Positions 20,635-33,740 of a stretch of 64,000 nucleotides of DNA are shown piece after piece (position 1 is the stretch's first letter; every line of letters begins with the position of its first letter). The stretch is from Phallus indusiatus. Its lineage: Eukaryota; Basidiomycota; Agaricomycetes; Phallales; Phallaceae. The notes below the pieces were generated by a model. The model searched no databases. It worked only from the letters and a program-made list of their open reading frames with translations, and had not been told where the DNA came from. The stretch lies in assembly GCA_027605045.1 (NCBI GenBank), contig JAQFWX010000029.1, positions 310,001 through 374,000 of the forward strand. Reading direction: 5' to 3'. The position numbers and the translations under genes are program-made.

Positions 20635-23356
20635 TTATTTCTCTGACTCAGGAAGTTTATTATATATGTCACAGAGCCGCTTCCATTCTGGATCGGGGCG
20701 AACAGATTGCGAACCGCTACGTATGCCGTCAGGATCTTCAGCAAATACAGCCGCAAGACCAGCCTCTGTAGAACGGAAATCATATTAGTCTCACGTCTAA
20801 ATAGAAGCAGATCTTTCGTACCCAAGTGCCAATCGATGTGGCAGTGAAGGAACCAGGGACCTGGATTATCGGTGCGGAAGCGGATTCGGACGGGGCCATT
20901 AGCTGTGTTACCAGTAACAACTGTATCACGACGAGGTGGGTCTATGTAGTTGGGAGAACCCCCTGAAGAGGACTGAATAACGGAGAATGCATGGCCGCTT
21001 GAATGATATTTATGAGAAAGACAGCATTGAAAGACGGGCAGGACATACTGCAAATGGAAAGGATGGCCTGGGGGACCGTTGAGAGCAATCTCGATGTTTG
21101 CGTTCAAAGGCAATTTGAAAGTCTGTTCATTGATACCAAACGTCGCGCTGTGGAGATATTTTAGGATGAGTAACTCAAAAAAAGTAACTCAAACAATATG
21201 TTAGAAACGTCGGAATTTACTTTGGATTGGTAAGGATATTCAAAAGAGTGGGAACTGAGGGTGGTTGGTATTGAATGCCGTTGATAAACTAATAAATTAA
21301 AGTGAGTTTCAGTACAGTATATGTTGTTTTTGAAGTTTTTACCCATTTATCTTCTGTCTCTGATGGAGTCATGAAAGTAAGGTTGAAGAAAAGATCAGGA
21401 GGAGTGTCACCGCCAGGCGCGCCCGGATCGATTAGAGGCTGTAAATTATTCATGTAATCGTTCACGAATTTATAGCATATAGCTAGTAACTCACAACCAG
21501 CCCTGTCTCGTTGTATTGAACGGGACCCGAAGCAAATATCTGAGAACTAGTTGGCTCGCTATCTGGGGCTCCGGCGTAATGAATGACACCGAAAACGTCC
21601 GAGCCGTTGACTACACAGGTATAAGTGAGAGATTTCTCCAAACCAAAAAGTAGATTTTTTGTCTGATGACTCACAATTGGGATTGGTGGGCTGGGAGGTT
21701 AATCCACGAACAACTAGTCGAGCGCTGAACCCTGAATCACAGAGATCATAAACGTCAGCTTGGTTATTTTCTCGTTAAAAAAACGAGATTTACAGTAATT
21801 GTCGATAGGTTGATCCGCATTTATCTACGCAATTTCATCAATATACATATATCATACGCCAAATGTCGTATCTACTACTTTGGACACTTACAACAACGCT
21901 GTAGCGCTGTGCTGCAGACAGCGGCAGAAAATCGACGACATAAGGTTTTACAGGATTTCCTAGGAAAACGGAAAAAAAAAGTTAAAAACAAGTATTTTAA
22001 ATATCATGGTTTCGCACCTTCAACTTCGATAATGGTCATGCGATGATTCTGTATTGAAACGTTAAAAACACCTGTTCAAAAGTCAAAAAAATTTTTAACA
22101 TCGAATGCAAGTTATGAAGATGCTTACCACTGGCAGAAATAGCTATAATTCTCAACCTGTATCGTTTACCCTGTTGGACGTTGATTCGCGTTCGTGGGAC
22201 GAGCGGACCGTCGACGTAACGGCCGACACTGTTGATAACTCCTGAATCGGGAACTGGTTCGGGGCCACCAGCGAACCACGCCTCTTCAAACAATTTTTTA
22301 AGCATGTTAAAAAGGCAATTTATGTGAGGTTCTTAATGAGGGTTACCTTGGATTGCCAGAGCTGAGTCGTGGTACCAATCTGACAATGTTATAACCCTAA
22401 TCGAGTATCAGATTGGATTGAAGGGACTGGGTAGGAATGATCATACGTGGATGCATCGTCAACGTCATAAAGATATTTATTAGGATCATCGGGATCATCT
22501 AAAGAGAAGAAAAATGGGTAATTTTATTATGACATGGTTCCACGGTTCGACGACTTTAAAGCAGAACTTACAAATTACCAAGGGACCTCTAATTCCATCG
22601 ACGTATTGAGTACCCAAATGACTATGATACCTAATTTTTCGGTTGTTGGTGGTAGTTTTTCCAAATAAATGTTGAAACATACCAATATGTACCGGTTTGG
22701 TCTCCAGGTGCGATGAAATATTTATACTTGTGACTGGTTTAATCAAGGGTTCAGCCGGGTGATTTTCAGAGGATCTGATTAGATTATTGACTGACCCAGG
22801 GGATATTGGACATTGGGTAACGAAAGATGGTCCATCGTTTCTTCAAAGATGTGAGCGATACAGCGATGTTTAAGAATTAGGTATTTGACTAACTGTGCGT
22901 TACGATGCTGGAACTGCAAGGGTGGAGAATAAAAACAATGATCGAGACTTGTGATCAGTAAAATGAGTAAATCACGACGTACAATTCCGTGCCAGTGCTA
23001 CCACACGAGGCGCAACAGTGAGCGTACAAATTTCAACCACCATTCGCAAAGCACACACTCACGATGCTAGTGCTACGAAGCATGGTAGACTCGGCCAAGT
23101 CATCGTGTACCGTAACATAAGCTGTATCTCCTTTATTAAAAGCGAGTAATGGGCCGGGGTATTGGCCGTTGACTAAGGAAGCACTTCGCTCATAGCCGTC
23201 TGGCGCGGTCTGTTCGTTTGACACTACCCAGTGGTAATGTCCAACGGCACCAGCTACTTCGCTCAAACCAGCAAAGCTCAAAATCCCCAGAGTTGTAATG
23301 AATAATAACCTGGAGAAAGAGGGAAGCATTTTTCGTGTAGGTTTCGACGTACGCAT
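20635..23356 (-). CDS. Laccase E (multicopper oxidase)
   Basis: An intact laccase on the - strand, of a second subgroup. The start at 23356 (MRTSKPTRKMLPSFSRLL..) is preferred because F keeps the same N-terminus; an inner ATG follows 9 codons later. Exon 1 is 23356-23063 and the L1 micro-exon (HWHGI) is 22997-22983 with a normal AG acceptor. L2 is YHSHLGTQYVDG, L3 HPFHLHGHAFSV and L4 [19 protein letters not shown]. It ends ..LCDIYNKLPESEK. Splice junctions, including the ..DKW/FINGIQYQPP intron, are GT-AG. Its upstream 1.2 kb resembles that of F. Confidence 0.9.
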
Positions 23357-24765
23357 ATGATCCTCTTTATTTATTTGAGGACCCTTCAAATGAGGCTTTT
23401 TTAGATGATTGGTTGATGGCTGTAATACAAACCGAAGAAGTCTACAACGCCCAACTCATTTGAAATAGACGTGACAATGACAGTCTTCTATGCATTTAAA
23501 AAGTAGACAGTGTCAAAGTGGAGAATTTGAATGTTCAATTAGAGGTTCTTGAACCCCGGGCATTAGAACCAGATATCTATATTCTAATTGAACGCGAAGC
23601 GAGACGTTTAGGCTAGTAAGGCGTACCGAGGGGGGAATATGGCAGCTTGAGAAACTTGTGTGCTACAACACTGGTAGCGTTCAAAAAAACTCTTAACTAG
23701 ATGGTCAAGATATAAAACTTAGTCGTGCGCTCAAAGTAAGGGGGATATATATGCGTTTCACTGGGATAATAAGATAAGGCTATAATTGACTGTATATATT
23801 AGAAGATCAGTTGGGGTACAATGAGGCACAGAGGTGTGATTGAAGAAGCTTTCGTTTGTTAATCGCACATGCGTCGTATACGTATGTGTGCGGTGTTGAA
23901 TTACACTAAAGGGAATTCTCTTCATTTTACGATACAGTTTGGGAAATTAATTAAATGGCGCATATTTATAATTCAATTTCTAATGATGGTCACATGTAGA
24001 AAAAGTGTTCCGGCAATTACCCTGAACTTAATAAACTCAATTCCTCTACAATGAATGGGATGTATGCTTCATGCATCACGCGGCAATAGGGTTTAGTTTT
24101 ATCTTTCCGGTCTAATACATATATAGTGTCTGAATCGAACAGTGTGATCAGTAGGAGCGCCGGAATCATTCAAACGCCGAACAAACCTCGAGGCGTATTG
24201 AGAAGTGAAGCTTAGCGAAGCCTTGAGGCTTGAAGCTGAGCTTGAAGTGTGTGCATTCAGTTGGACTTTTTTTTTATTTACCTGTTCAGTCGCCGCCGGC
24301 GCTCACACTGGTGCTTTACAAATGCACATTGTCTACATCACGGATTCACTGAGCATTCATAACTTGTCAATATTTGTTATTTATGACAACATCAATATCG
24401 ATCCTTCCCTATTTATCGGTTAACGGTGGGATTGTATTTGACGGCAGATCACATATATATAATACCAGACGTTGAGCCTTTAAAGGCGTAATACTTGAAC
24501 GAACGAGGAGTTCGCGATTCAACTTGAAGCTCAAGTGAGACTTACTGTATGTATGTATGATCTGAAAATGATTAGGTACAGATCGGATATTACATACATG
24601 TAAATCTCCGGACAGCGGCGTTGTACATGTACAGCATGTGTTAATAGTTATTATCTATCTGTGAGAAAGCTTATTCCGACGGTAGTCGGGCTGATCGAAA
24701 AGAAAGATCCATATTACACCAGACATGTGAGGCTATAGTATTAGAAAATTCTAACATTAATCTCC
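23357..24765. repeat. Upstream region of laccase E, shared with F
   Basis: Non-coding. Blocks such as ..ttctaattgaacgcgaagcgacacgtt.., gatatatatgcg.tt.ctgggataataa and ..ggaggcgccggaat.. recur in the same order at about 28430-30070 upstream of F. This is the flank of the E/F tandem duplication. No gene is supported. Confidence 0.65.
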
Positions 24766-24789
24766 TCAGTTCAGAGATAAGCCGCAAGA

Positions 24790-25137
24790 TAATGAAGCAT
24801 ACTCCAGCTCTGTGCGGCGAATATTCAAAATCAGCTGGAATAAGACGAGGTTGTGGAGGGTGGATCGGTGTTTAACTTGAAGAGGATAATGCCAAAGAGG
24901 ACGACGATGATGTTTGTCCTGATATTCTTGGTTAAGCACCGAGTTTGAAAGGAGACATAAGAGGTAAGGTAGGACCGGGTGTAGTAGGCACTTAGGATGG
25001 TGCGGCCTCAGAGGAGTCCGCTTCCGTGCTGAGGCTGGGGTTGATAAATGTGAACAGTGAATATGAAAGGAAGTGACGGTGCTGGTGGAGGTGACGGGCA
25101 CTGGCGGTGCTCCAAATTGGAATTCAAGAGGTGCAGA

Positions 25138-25168
<31 letters not shown>

Positions 25169-25240
25169 CCTTTTTCCCGTCTAAACTCCCTTCCAAATCC
25201 CACCGACGAGTCCTTGCAGCATATGTTCATTAAATGCAGA
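24790..25240 (-). pseudogene. RING-gene fragment between laccases E and F
   Basis: On the - strand the frame FGREFRREKGPEPEPEPEPES matches FRREFRREQGPEPEPEPEPE in the intact RING gene, about 31400-31870. Downstream words (gagtttgaaaggagacat, aggtaaggtaggaccgggtgtag) also match. The RING domain itself is absent and the reading frame drifts. It is the far end of the E/F duplication unit. Confidence 0.85.
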
Positions 25241-25640
25241 CGAGATAGTAGTACTTTCTAAACTAACTACCTTATTCTTATTTTCAGATTCAGGGTTGGG
25301 AGACATGTACATAGGTGGGATGAAACTTGGATCCTTGTTGTCAGTCCATTGTATACGATGTTACACCGGCTTAAATTTGCCTTCTGATATTATATGTTTG
25401 ATCAACGATACCTGAAAGCACCCGTGTTTGAAATATGGCTACTCAGGTAGAAAAAAGCTAGTTACAGCTATGATTCATCATGATGTTCCATACAGAACCT
25501 AGATACGTCTCCTTAACAGTGTCGATATAGTACAGAGAGATGTCCGAAACTAAATCTGTCCCAGCCTTTAGCGCGACATCTCGACCATTCAAAACAAGAA
25601 ATTTATTCATGGGCTGCAAGAATACTCTCCTGAACAGGTC

Positions 25641-28418
25641 TCATCTTTCGGACTCGGGAAGTTGGTTATATATCCTACAGAGCTGTTCCCATTCTGGATC
25701 GGGTCGAATCGAGTGCGGACCACTACGCATGCCATCGGGATCTTCAGCAAATACAACCGCAAGACCGGCCTCTGCCGAACAGAAAATTTATTAGTCCCAG
25801 GTCTTTTGGCCAATTGAATGAACAGATATTTCGTACCCAAGTGCCAATCGATGTGGCAGTGGAGGAACCAGGGACCTGGATTATCGGTGCGGAAGCGGAT
25901 TCGGACGGGGCCATTAGCTGTGTTACCAGAGACGACTGTATCACGACGAGGTGGGTTTATATAGTTGGGAGCGCCACCTGAAGCCGATTGAATAACGGAG
26001 AATGCGTGACCGCTTGAATAATGTTAATGCTTGAATTGAAGTTTGAGAGACATAGGGTATGGCATACTGCAAGTGGAAAGGGTGGCCCGGTCCACCATTA
26101 AAAGCAACCTCGATTGTGGAGTTCGGAGGCAATTTGAAAGTCTGTTCGTTAATACCAAATGTCGCGCTGTAGAGATTTTTCTTAAGGTTGGAGAATGATT
26201 CAAAAACAATTGAAATATTTTCACTTTGGATCGGTAAGGATTTTCAAAAGAGTGGGAACTGAGGGTGGTTTATATTGAATGTCGTTAATAAGCTAAAAAA
26301 AAATGAGTTTTAGTATAAGATAATACAGTATTTTTTTTCATAGTTTTACCCAGATGTTTCCGTTCGCCGAACCATTTCTGAAAACGAAATTGAAGAAATG
26401 ATCAGGAGGAGTGTTGCCACCAGGTGCGCCTGGATCGATTAGAGGCTGATTTTATCCGTGTAGTCGTTCATGAATTCAAGACATATAGTTATTAACTCAC
26501 AACTAAACCTGTTTCGTTGTAGTGAACTGGGCCCGATGCAAATATCGGAGAACTAGTCGGCTCGCTATTTGGAGCTCCGGCGTAATGAATGACACCCAAA
26601 ACGTCCGAGCCATTTACTATATAAGTAATATTTTTAGAAATAATTTTCCTCAAATGAAGAAGTTAATTTTGGTGAACTCACAATTGGGATTTAAGGGTGA
26701 GGTCGGAGATCCACGAATAGTTAGTCGAGCGCTGAACCCTGGAATATCACAGAAACCGTAAACGTCAGCATGATTAGTTTTTTCGTTTTAATAGTAATTG
26801 AAAATCACAGTAATTGTTGATAGGTTGGTTCGCATTTATCTGTACAATTTCTGTCAGTATATGTTTCACGCCGACTGCTGTAGTACTATGAATACTTACA
26901 ACGACGCTGTAGCGCTGTGCTGCAGACAGCGGCAGAAAATCGACCACATAAGGCCTCACAGAAATACCTGCGACGACGGCAGAAGAGGAAAGATGGATAA
27001 AAAACCAATACTCTCAATATCATGATTTCATACCTTCGACTTCGATAATGGTCATACGATGATTCTGTATCGAAACGTTGAAAACACCTATTCAAAAATC
27101 ACAAAATGTTTTTTTTCAACGTCAAATGCAAATTGTAAAGATTCTTACCACTAGCAGAAATAGCTAAGATTCTCAACCTGTATCGTTTGCCCTGTTGGAC
27201 ATTGATTCGTGTTCGTGGCACAAGCGGACCGTTGGCAAAACGGCCGGCACTATTGATTAATCCCGAGTCGGGAATTGGTTCGGGAACACTAAGGGAGCTA
27301 TCCCAGCGCTCTTTATATAAAGAAAAAAAAAATTTTGCATAATTACAGAAACTTGGTTAGATTTGATAAATGTAATAAGAGGGCTTACCTTGTAATTTTA
27401 GAGCTGACTCATGGTACCAATCTGACAATGATATAACCCTACTCGAATTTCAGATTGGGACTGAAAGTTTGAGTAAGAATGGTTCATACGTAGATGCATC
27501 GTCAACGTCATAAAGATCTTTATGAGGATCATCGGGATCGTCTAAAGAGGGGGGAAATGAGTAATTTGACCCTGGACATGGTTCTACGGTTGGACGACTT
27601 ACAGACTATCAAGGGGCCTCTGATTCCGTCAACGTATTGACTGCCTAGATGACTATGATACCTAATAGTTTGGTTATTAGTTGTAAATCCACCGATGGAT
27701 ACTTAGTATGGCATATTCTATGTACCAATGTGTTCCGGTTTGTTCTCCAAGTGCGATGGAATAGTTGTACGAGTGACTGTTCAAATCAAGAATTCAGCCA
27801 CAAATGACGGTGTCTTTCCTTTTGAAGGGATCTGATTAGATAATAAAATATGGACTAACCCAGAAACTATGGGACATTGGGTAACGAATGATGGACCATC
27901 GTCTCTTTAAATAAAGATAAGTTAGAGATACAACAAAGGTTGAATGATTATAATCATATAGTTTGACGAACTGCGCAGTACGAGGCTGGAACTACGGGTG
28001 AATTTATTCAGCGTAAGAGTTCAATAACAATAACAGGAGTTCAAAACGACATACGATACCGTGCCAATGTTATATCGAGACGCATCGCATGAGCTTAGTA
28101 TCATTTCCAAATACAATTCGCACTACTCACGATGCTCGTGCTCCGGAGCATACTAGCCTCGGTCAACGCATTTGTTACATTAACAAAAGCTTTATCTCCT
28201 TTATTCAAAGCGAGTATTGGGCCGGGGTATTGGCCGTTGACCAAAGAAGTATTTCTAAGAAAGCCGTCTGGTGCGAGAGCTTGGTTGGACAATTCCCAGT
28301 TAAAGCTAGCACCAGCTACTTCGCTCAGACCAGCGAAACTCAGAATTCCTAGAGTTGTAATGAATAATAACCTGGAGAAAGAGGGAGGCATTGTTCGTGT
28401 AGATTTAGACATGCGCAT
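25641..28418 (-). CDS. Laccase F, likely disabled by a lost splice acceptor
   Basis: Sister of E. The start at 28418 reads MRMSKSTRTMPPSFSRLL. Almost every exon is open: [20 protein letters not shown]2 YHSHLGSQYVDG, L3 HPFHLHGHAFSV, L4 [19 protein letters not shown], ending ..[13 protein letters not shown] at TGA 25641-25643. Before the HWHGI micro-exon (28055-28069) the acceptor reads AA (28071-28070) where the other five genes have AG. Reading through intron 1 stops after a few codons. Skipping the 15-nt exon would keep frame but remove L1. One segment (ERWDSSLSVPEP) replaces the usual AWFAGGPEP. It is probably a recent pseudogene unless this base is a sequence error. Confidence 0.75.
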
Positions 28419-30641
28419 ATGTTCCTCTTTATTTATGTAAACTTTTCGACTAATGTTTTAGCCCCTAATAGTCTAAGGTTTTCACGATGATTAGTTAGTA
28501 CCACAATGGAAACTCAAACCGGAGAAGTTTAAAGGCTGACTGATTTAAAATAGCCATGACATCTTTGGGCCCCTTTTGACGTCGGTCTTTTTCTATACAG
28601 TTAAAATACCGAGAATGTCAAAGTGGAGAAATTTGCAAATGGAAGTTTTATTTGAATCCAAACATTTTTAGAACCAGATTATCTGTATTCTAATAGAACG
28701 CGAAGCGACACGTTGGGGCTACTAGCAATGCATACCAGAGGGAGGTAGCAACTTGAGAAAGGGACGGGTTATACTATTACACCGGTGGCAGCGTTCGGAA
28801 AATTCCTCACTTAATGGTCAAAATCTGAGATTTGACCATGTTGTTGAGAGTAAAAAGTACACATATATGCGCATTATTGGGATAATAAAATAAAGCTATA
28901 TATAAGTATGTCTCAAAAATCAATTGCCAAAGTAAATGTATTATATTGTCATGTATGCGTTGTTAGAATACACCAAAAAATCCTATTTTAATGCTTGGCA
29001 ATACAATACAATGGTTCATTTGGTTCAATTTTCAGTCACATGTAAAAAGAGTTTCCGTTCATTACTACCTGAACCTAAATCTCAATTCCTCGAGCACAGC
29101 CCCAAATATATGTGTGCTGCATGTATGGCACGGAACTTAGACTTCTCGCTTATACCTCCTAATACATGTTATAACGTCTATATGGACAATGTGATCAATA
29201 GGAGGCGCCGGAATTATACCAATGCCGAACAAACCTTTTTTGAAAAGTGGAGCTAATAATAGTGAAGCCTTGAGGCTTTTCAAGGTATTCTTTTTTGTTT
29301 TATGAATTTGAATGTTCAGCTGCAGACGGTATTCGGCGTACATAAATAGTTTACAAATGCACGTTTTCTACATTACCATTCAAATAGTCACGACTTTGGT
29401 GGGGCATGCCCTTCGTTTCAATTCATTGTTAATTTATGAATATACCAGTTCTTGCCAATTCAATAGGCACAGTGCCGTACACGAATCATTGTTCAGTGTT
29501 GAACGACGTTGAACGTTGACCGGTGACCTTCCGGTGTCTGGAGTCATCGATCATCGATCATCCTGGACCCTCTCAGAGTCAGGCTTCCCTAGCGCAGAAA
29601 ACATCTCGTTTCTCATCGAATCTACATTTTCTCTCGAACCCTTTCTTTTAATTCCCTACCAGCCACATTAGAGGTTAGTAGTTTACATGCATCGTCACCG
29701 GCATCTGAAGACTTGTCAGCTCCTTCCCCTTCCCGCAAGACTCCTCCAGGGCAGGATGGTGCGTCTAACGACCGGATCCGTTAACGATGATGCTCGTTCG
29801 TGTTGGATGATACGCATATATCTACAGGATATACTGGCAGCCTGCAGGCCGCCGGCGAACCCAGACTAAAGGTGTTTTACTTGAACGTCGTCGAACGTCG
29901 AGTTCAACAAGTTCTTCAAGTTCGTGATTCCGAAAGCTCTCATTAACAAGTAAAATGTACTGTAGATTATAATGGGGTAATATGATTAGAATAGCTAGTG
30001 CGGATTCGATAATTACATGCCACTGTCAATGACATTGTCCGTGCAGCGGTCGTGTATTATTATGTTTCCCCATTTTGTTATTTTTTTTAAAAAAGCCCGT
30101 CGATATAAAGGGAATTAGAGTTTCGTATTGAATGACGGAAAAATAGTTAATCCAAAATGTATTCAAAAAGCGTCATTTTCGACGCAGAAGAAAACAACAA
30201 GACTCAATTCCCCTTTTATTCTCAGATATACATATTTGTCTTCACTCGTGCTTCGTTTTGAAACTGCCCCACTTTATTCTCTAAAACGATTAATAGACTT
30301 TTACAAACAACTCTTATTATACTTCTTTTCTACTCCCCCTCTCACACGTCGGCCCTTTCTTTTCAGTAAGCAGATTTAAAGTTTTAGATATGGTATGCGT
30401 GCATGGCATATTATGTAGCATTGGGACAAGCTTTCTTTGACCTATTATTAGAGCCCCGAAGATGGATTTGAATTGAATAGTTCTAGTCTGTGTACCTAAA
30501 AATACATGATTTTCGTAATACAGGATATGTGATCAATCTATACTACAGAGAGAAAATTAAAAAAGATAGCAAGGAATAATGATATGATATATGAAATGGT
30601 AAATTTCGAGAAATAGAAGAAGAGAAAAAAACAATGCGCGA
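28419..30641. other. Gene-free upstream region of laccase F
   Basis: The first 1.6 kb parallels the E upstream region. It includes 30068-30180, which occurs in reverse complement at about 50270-50380 (ccccattttg, cccgtcgata, aagggaattagag). No coding frame with support was found. Confidence 0.55.
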
Positions 30642-33101
30642 TCAACGACGTTGACCGGGGGTACCGGTATAACCCATAACTATCTCCTCCTCCACCACTC
30701 CGCCACCGTTCTCTTCTAAACAAGCAAGTTCACCTTCTCGAACCAACCTCGCAAGTCTTTCTTCGGGATCTTCATCTTCACCTTCGGATTCTTCATGCTC
30801 GTCCGGTGTGCTACCATCTGCATCGAGACCCGATTGTGTTGGACCAGTACCGTGCCTATTGCGTCGGGGAATGAAGAGGCTAGGACGGTAGTTGTTATCG
30901 TGCGTTGAATGGTGGACTGTGATGACGTCCACGGTGTCGTCGAATGCGGCTCCTCTCTCGTTTTGGGTGCGTGGAGATGGTGCTGGTGGTGGATACTGTG
31001 AGGCAGGAGGGGTTGGTGACGCGGGAGGTGCGGGTGCGGGTGCAGGGAGAGGAGGGACCACGTTCACGTTCACGTCGATGTTGGTATTGGTATTGGCGTC
31101 AGCGTCGACGTCTGGAAGATGGAGATCTTCGATATAGACGGGGTACTGTTCTACCTGATCTTGATTGGGGTTTTGTACCGGCGTTTGAGGCTGAGGCTGG
31201 GGTGGCGTTGACGTTGATGTTGACGCATCGCCGTGTAACATGGCGTGAAAAAGTGTAAAATCGGTATCTCCATCCTCTCCTTCTCCATCCCCATCCTCTC
31301 CTTCCCCTTCCTCCTCTTCCACCTCTCTCTCCCGCGGCTGATCGTTAAATTGACGACGAAGATGTTGAAGAGACTGAAGAATATTCGTCGACTGATCTGG
31401 AGGCGTATGCGGCGAATGTTCAGAATCGGCTGGAAGAAGACGAATAGGTTGTAAAGGGTGAATGGGTGGTGTTTGAGAGGATGACGATGCCAACGATGAG
31501 GATGATGAGGAGGGGAATGATGTTTGTCCTGGGCCTCCTGATGCGGACGGTTCTGGTTGAATACCGAGTTTGAAAGGAGACATGAGAGGTAAGGTAGGAC
31601 CGGGTGTAGTTGGTACTGATGGTGCTGATGGTGCGGTGTTTGAAGGGCCTGCTTCCGGTTGAAGGGGAGGGTGCGGGGGAGGATAAGGTCGAGTTTGATG
31701 AATGGGAACGGTAAATACGGGAATAGCAGGTGGTGGTGGTGGAGGTGAGCGTCCTCCAAGTTGGAATTCAAGTTCAAGCTCTGGTTCTGGTTCTGGTTCC
31801 GGCTCCGGACCCTGTTCCCGTCTAAACTCCCTTCTAAATGCACCGACGAGTCTTTGAACGTGTTCATCGAACGCAGCATCCTCCGCTTCCCTCCTCGCTC
31901 TTGCTTCTTCTCTCGCTCGCGCTTGCGCCACAGCCCAATGCTCCAAAATAGGATCAACCTCGTCTTCATCATCCATCAAATTGAACACAACATCTCCTCC
32001 TCTTCCTTCAACGTCAACATCCACATCAACACCAGGCTCATCAAACCATTCGTCAACGTCATCTTCATATCCAGCAGCCGGAAAAATACCACGCCACATA
32101 TCAACGCGTTTACTGCTCCATTTTTTGTCTCGGGATTCTTGCGATTCGGTGGAAAGAGGGGTTAGACGGGCGGCGTCGATGATGTGGCGTAGTCTGAAGT
32201 CGGGGACTGGGCGGCGGATGATGATGGCTTGACATTCGGGGCAGCGTTTGAAGTAGTGGATGACTGGACGGAAGTGGTGTCGGGTGTGTGTAGATGGACC
32301 TGCTACTGGTGCCGGTGCTGTTGGTGCTGCGTCTGCGTCTGGTGTTGGTGTATCGTCGTCGTCATCGTCACTCTCAGATTCAGCATCCGTCGAAATAGAC
32401 CGCTCATCCACCGCCAAAAGATGATTTCTCCGTGGTTGAGTCCACCATCCTCGTAAACACTTGTAACAGCACGAATGTCCGCATTCCGTCAACCTGAGAA
32501 AAAAAAACCAATCAGCTTTAGAGCTTAAGATGGCCGGGAAGTTGAAGACGTACACTTGCGGATTGCGTATCACTTCTTGACAAATAACGCACTGAACATT
32601 CTCTTTAATACGTTCAAGTGCCTCAGATTTCAACTTCGCATCCTACAGATTCCAACATTAAAAAAAAGGATCGTACGACGGACGACGAAAGACGTGGGTG
32701 GGGAGAGAAAGACAAACCTGGTATAAGCGCGCGTACGTGTCCCGCATCTCTCTCAACTCAGCCTCCAACTCGCTCTCTCTTTCTTTGCCTTTGCTCTCCT
32801 TCGTAAGCTCACGGTGAACTTCTTCTTCTTCTTCTTCTTCAGCATCTTCGTCTATCGGCTCATCCGCGCCATCGTTCATATTCTCCTCGGGGGCTTGATC
32901 TTGGTATTGATGCACGGTGGAACTGGACTGGTCGGTTTCTGCTTCACGACGTTTGAGTTTTTTAGAGGGACTACTGCCTTCTTCTCCTTCCGCTTTTGAC
33001 TCCGAATTGCTCGTACTCGTACTTGAGCTGGCGCGCTGAGAAGACCTCGGAGACAATTGGAACGCAGCGAGAAATTTACGTTTGAGCGAGGAAAACGCCA
33101 T
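30642..33101 (-). CDS. RING-finger protein (putative E3 ubiquitin ligase)
   Basis: Three exons (33101-32718, 32642-32554, 32493-30642) give 774 aa. The N-terminus is basic, then acidic (about residues 80-95). A charged helix likely to be a coiled coil (about 100-140) runs into the RING: CVIC, then TECGHSCCYKC, then after about 75 residues RCPEC. The RING is thus C3HC4 with an Asp- and Pro/Ala-rich insert before the last Cys pair. The rest is low-complexity (EPEPEP, PPPP, Ser runs, Asp/Asn-Val repeats) with acidic patches to the C-terminus. RING domains of this kind usually recruit E2 enzymes; substrate unknown. Introns are GT-AG. Pieces of this gene recur through 35-56 kb and at 24.8 kb. Confidence 0.88.
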
Positions 33102-33740
33102 GCGTATGTAGTATGTAGTATGTTTGTCTTATGAAAATTGTGAATCGTGTGGTGATGGTGGTTAAAAGACAAGAGTTTTTCGCGTAAAGTCCGAACGCAC
33201 TCAACGTTCTCAGTTCATTTATGAACAGTTTTCTTTTCTCCCCTTGTGTCCCGTCTCCCTCATGTCCCCTTGAGTCCTCAATTTAGGCTATTTTAAGTGA
33301 TGGACAGAACAACGTGGGAGCGAATCAGAGTGCATTCTTCAGGCTGAATTTTGTAGGTCCTTGGGCGCTTACGTGCTGGGAGATCAGATCAGATTCAGAG
33401 AGCATCAGCGGGCGCTAGGACAAACAAATTTACAATGGGCCTTGCTGTGGACAATAACCACGAAGGCGTCGAAGGTTATTGGTTCTGAGACTTGAAGGGA
33501 GTTTTGGACAATGTCCAACGTTCAGGGTCGTCGAAATGTCCAAAAACCAAGTATGTATGTATATGGTAATGTGACCTTTTTGCCCGATTTCTAACTTTAT
33601 GAAGAGTCCTCAAAACAAATTTTTTTGGTAGGGTCGGAATGAAACGGTAACCTGAGCTCTAAGCTTGAGGCCCACCCAAGACACCCGCGCACACTGCGTA
33701 GCGGGTACGGAAATACCGCGATCATTTTGTTGCTTTTTTT

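Noticed and set aside
31151..31972. 273-codon frame on the - strand and a + strand frame at 31761-32165 inside the RING gene
   Set aside because: Shadows caused by low-complexity repeats. The RING-gene frame has the domain, the splice sites and a preserved copy at 24.8 kb.
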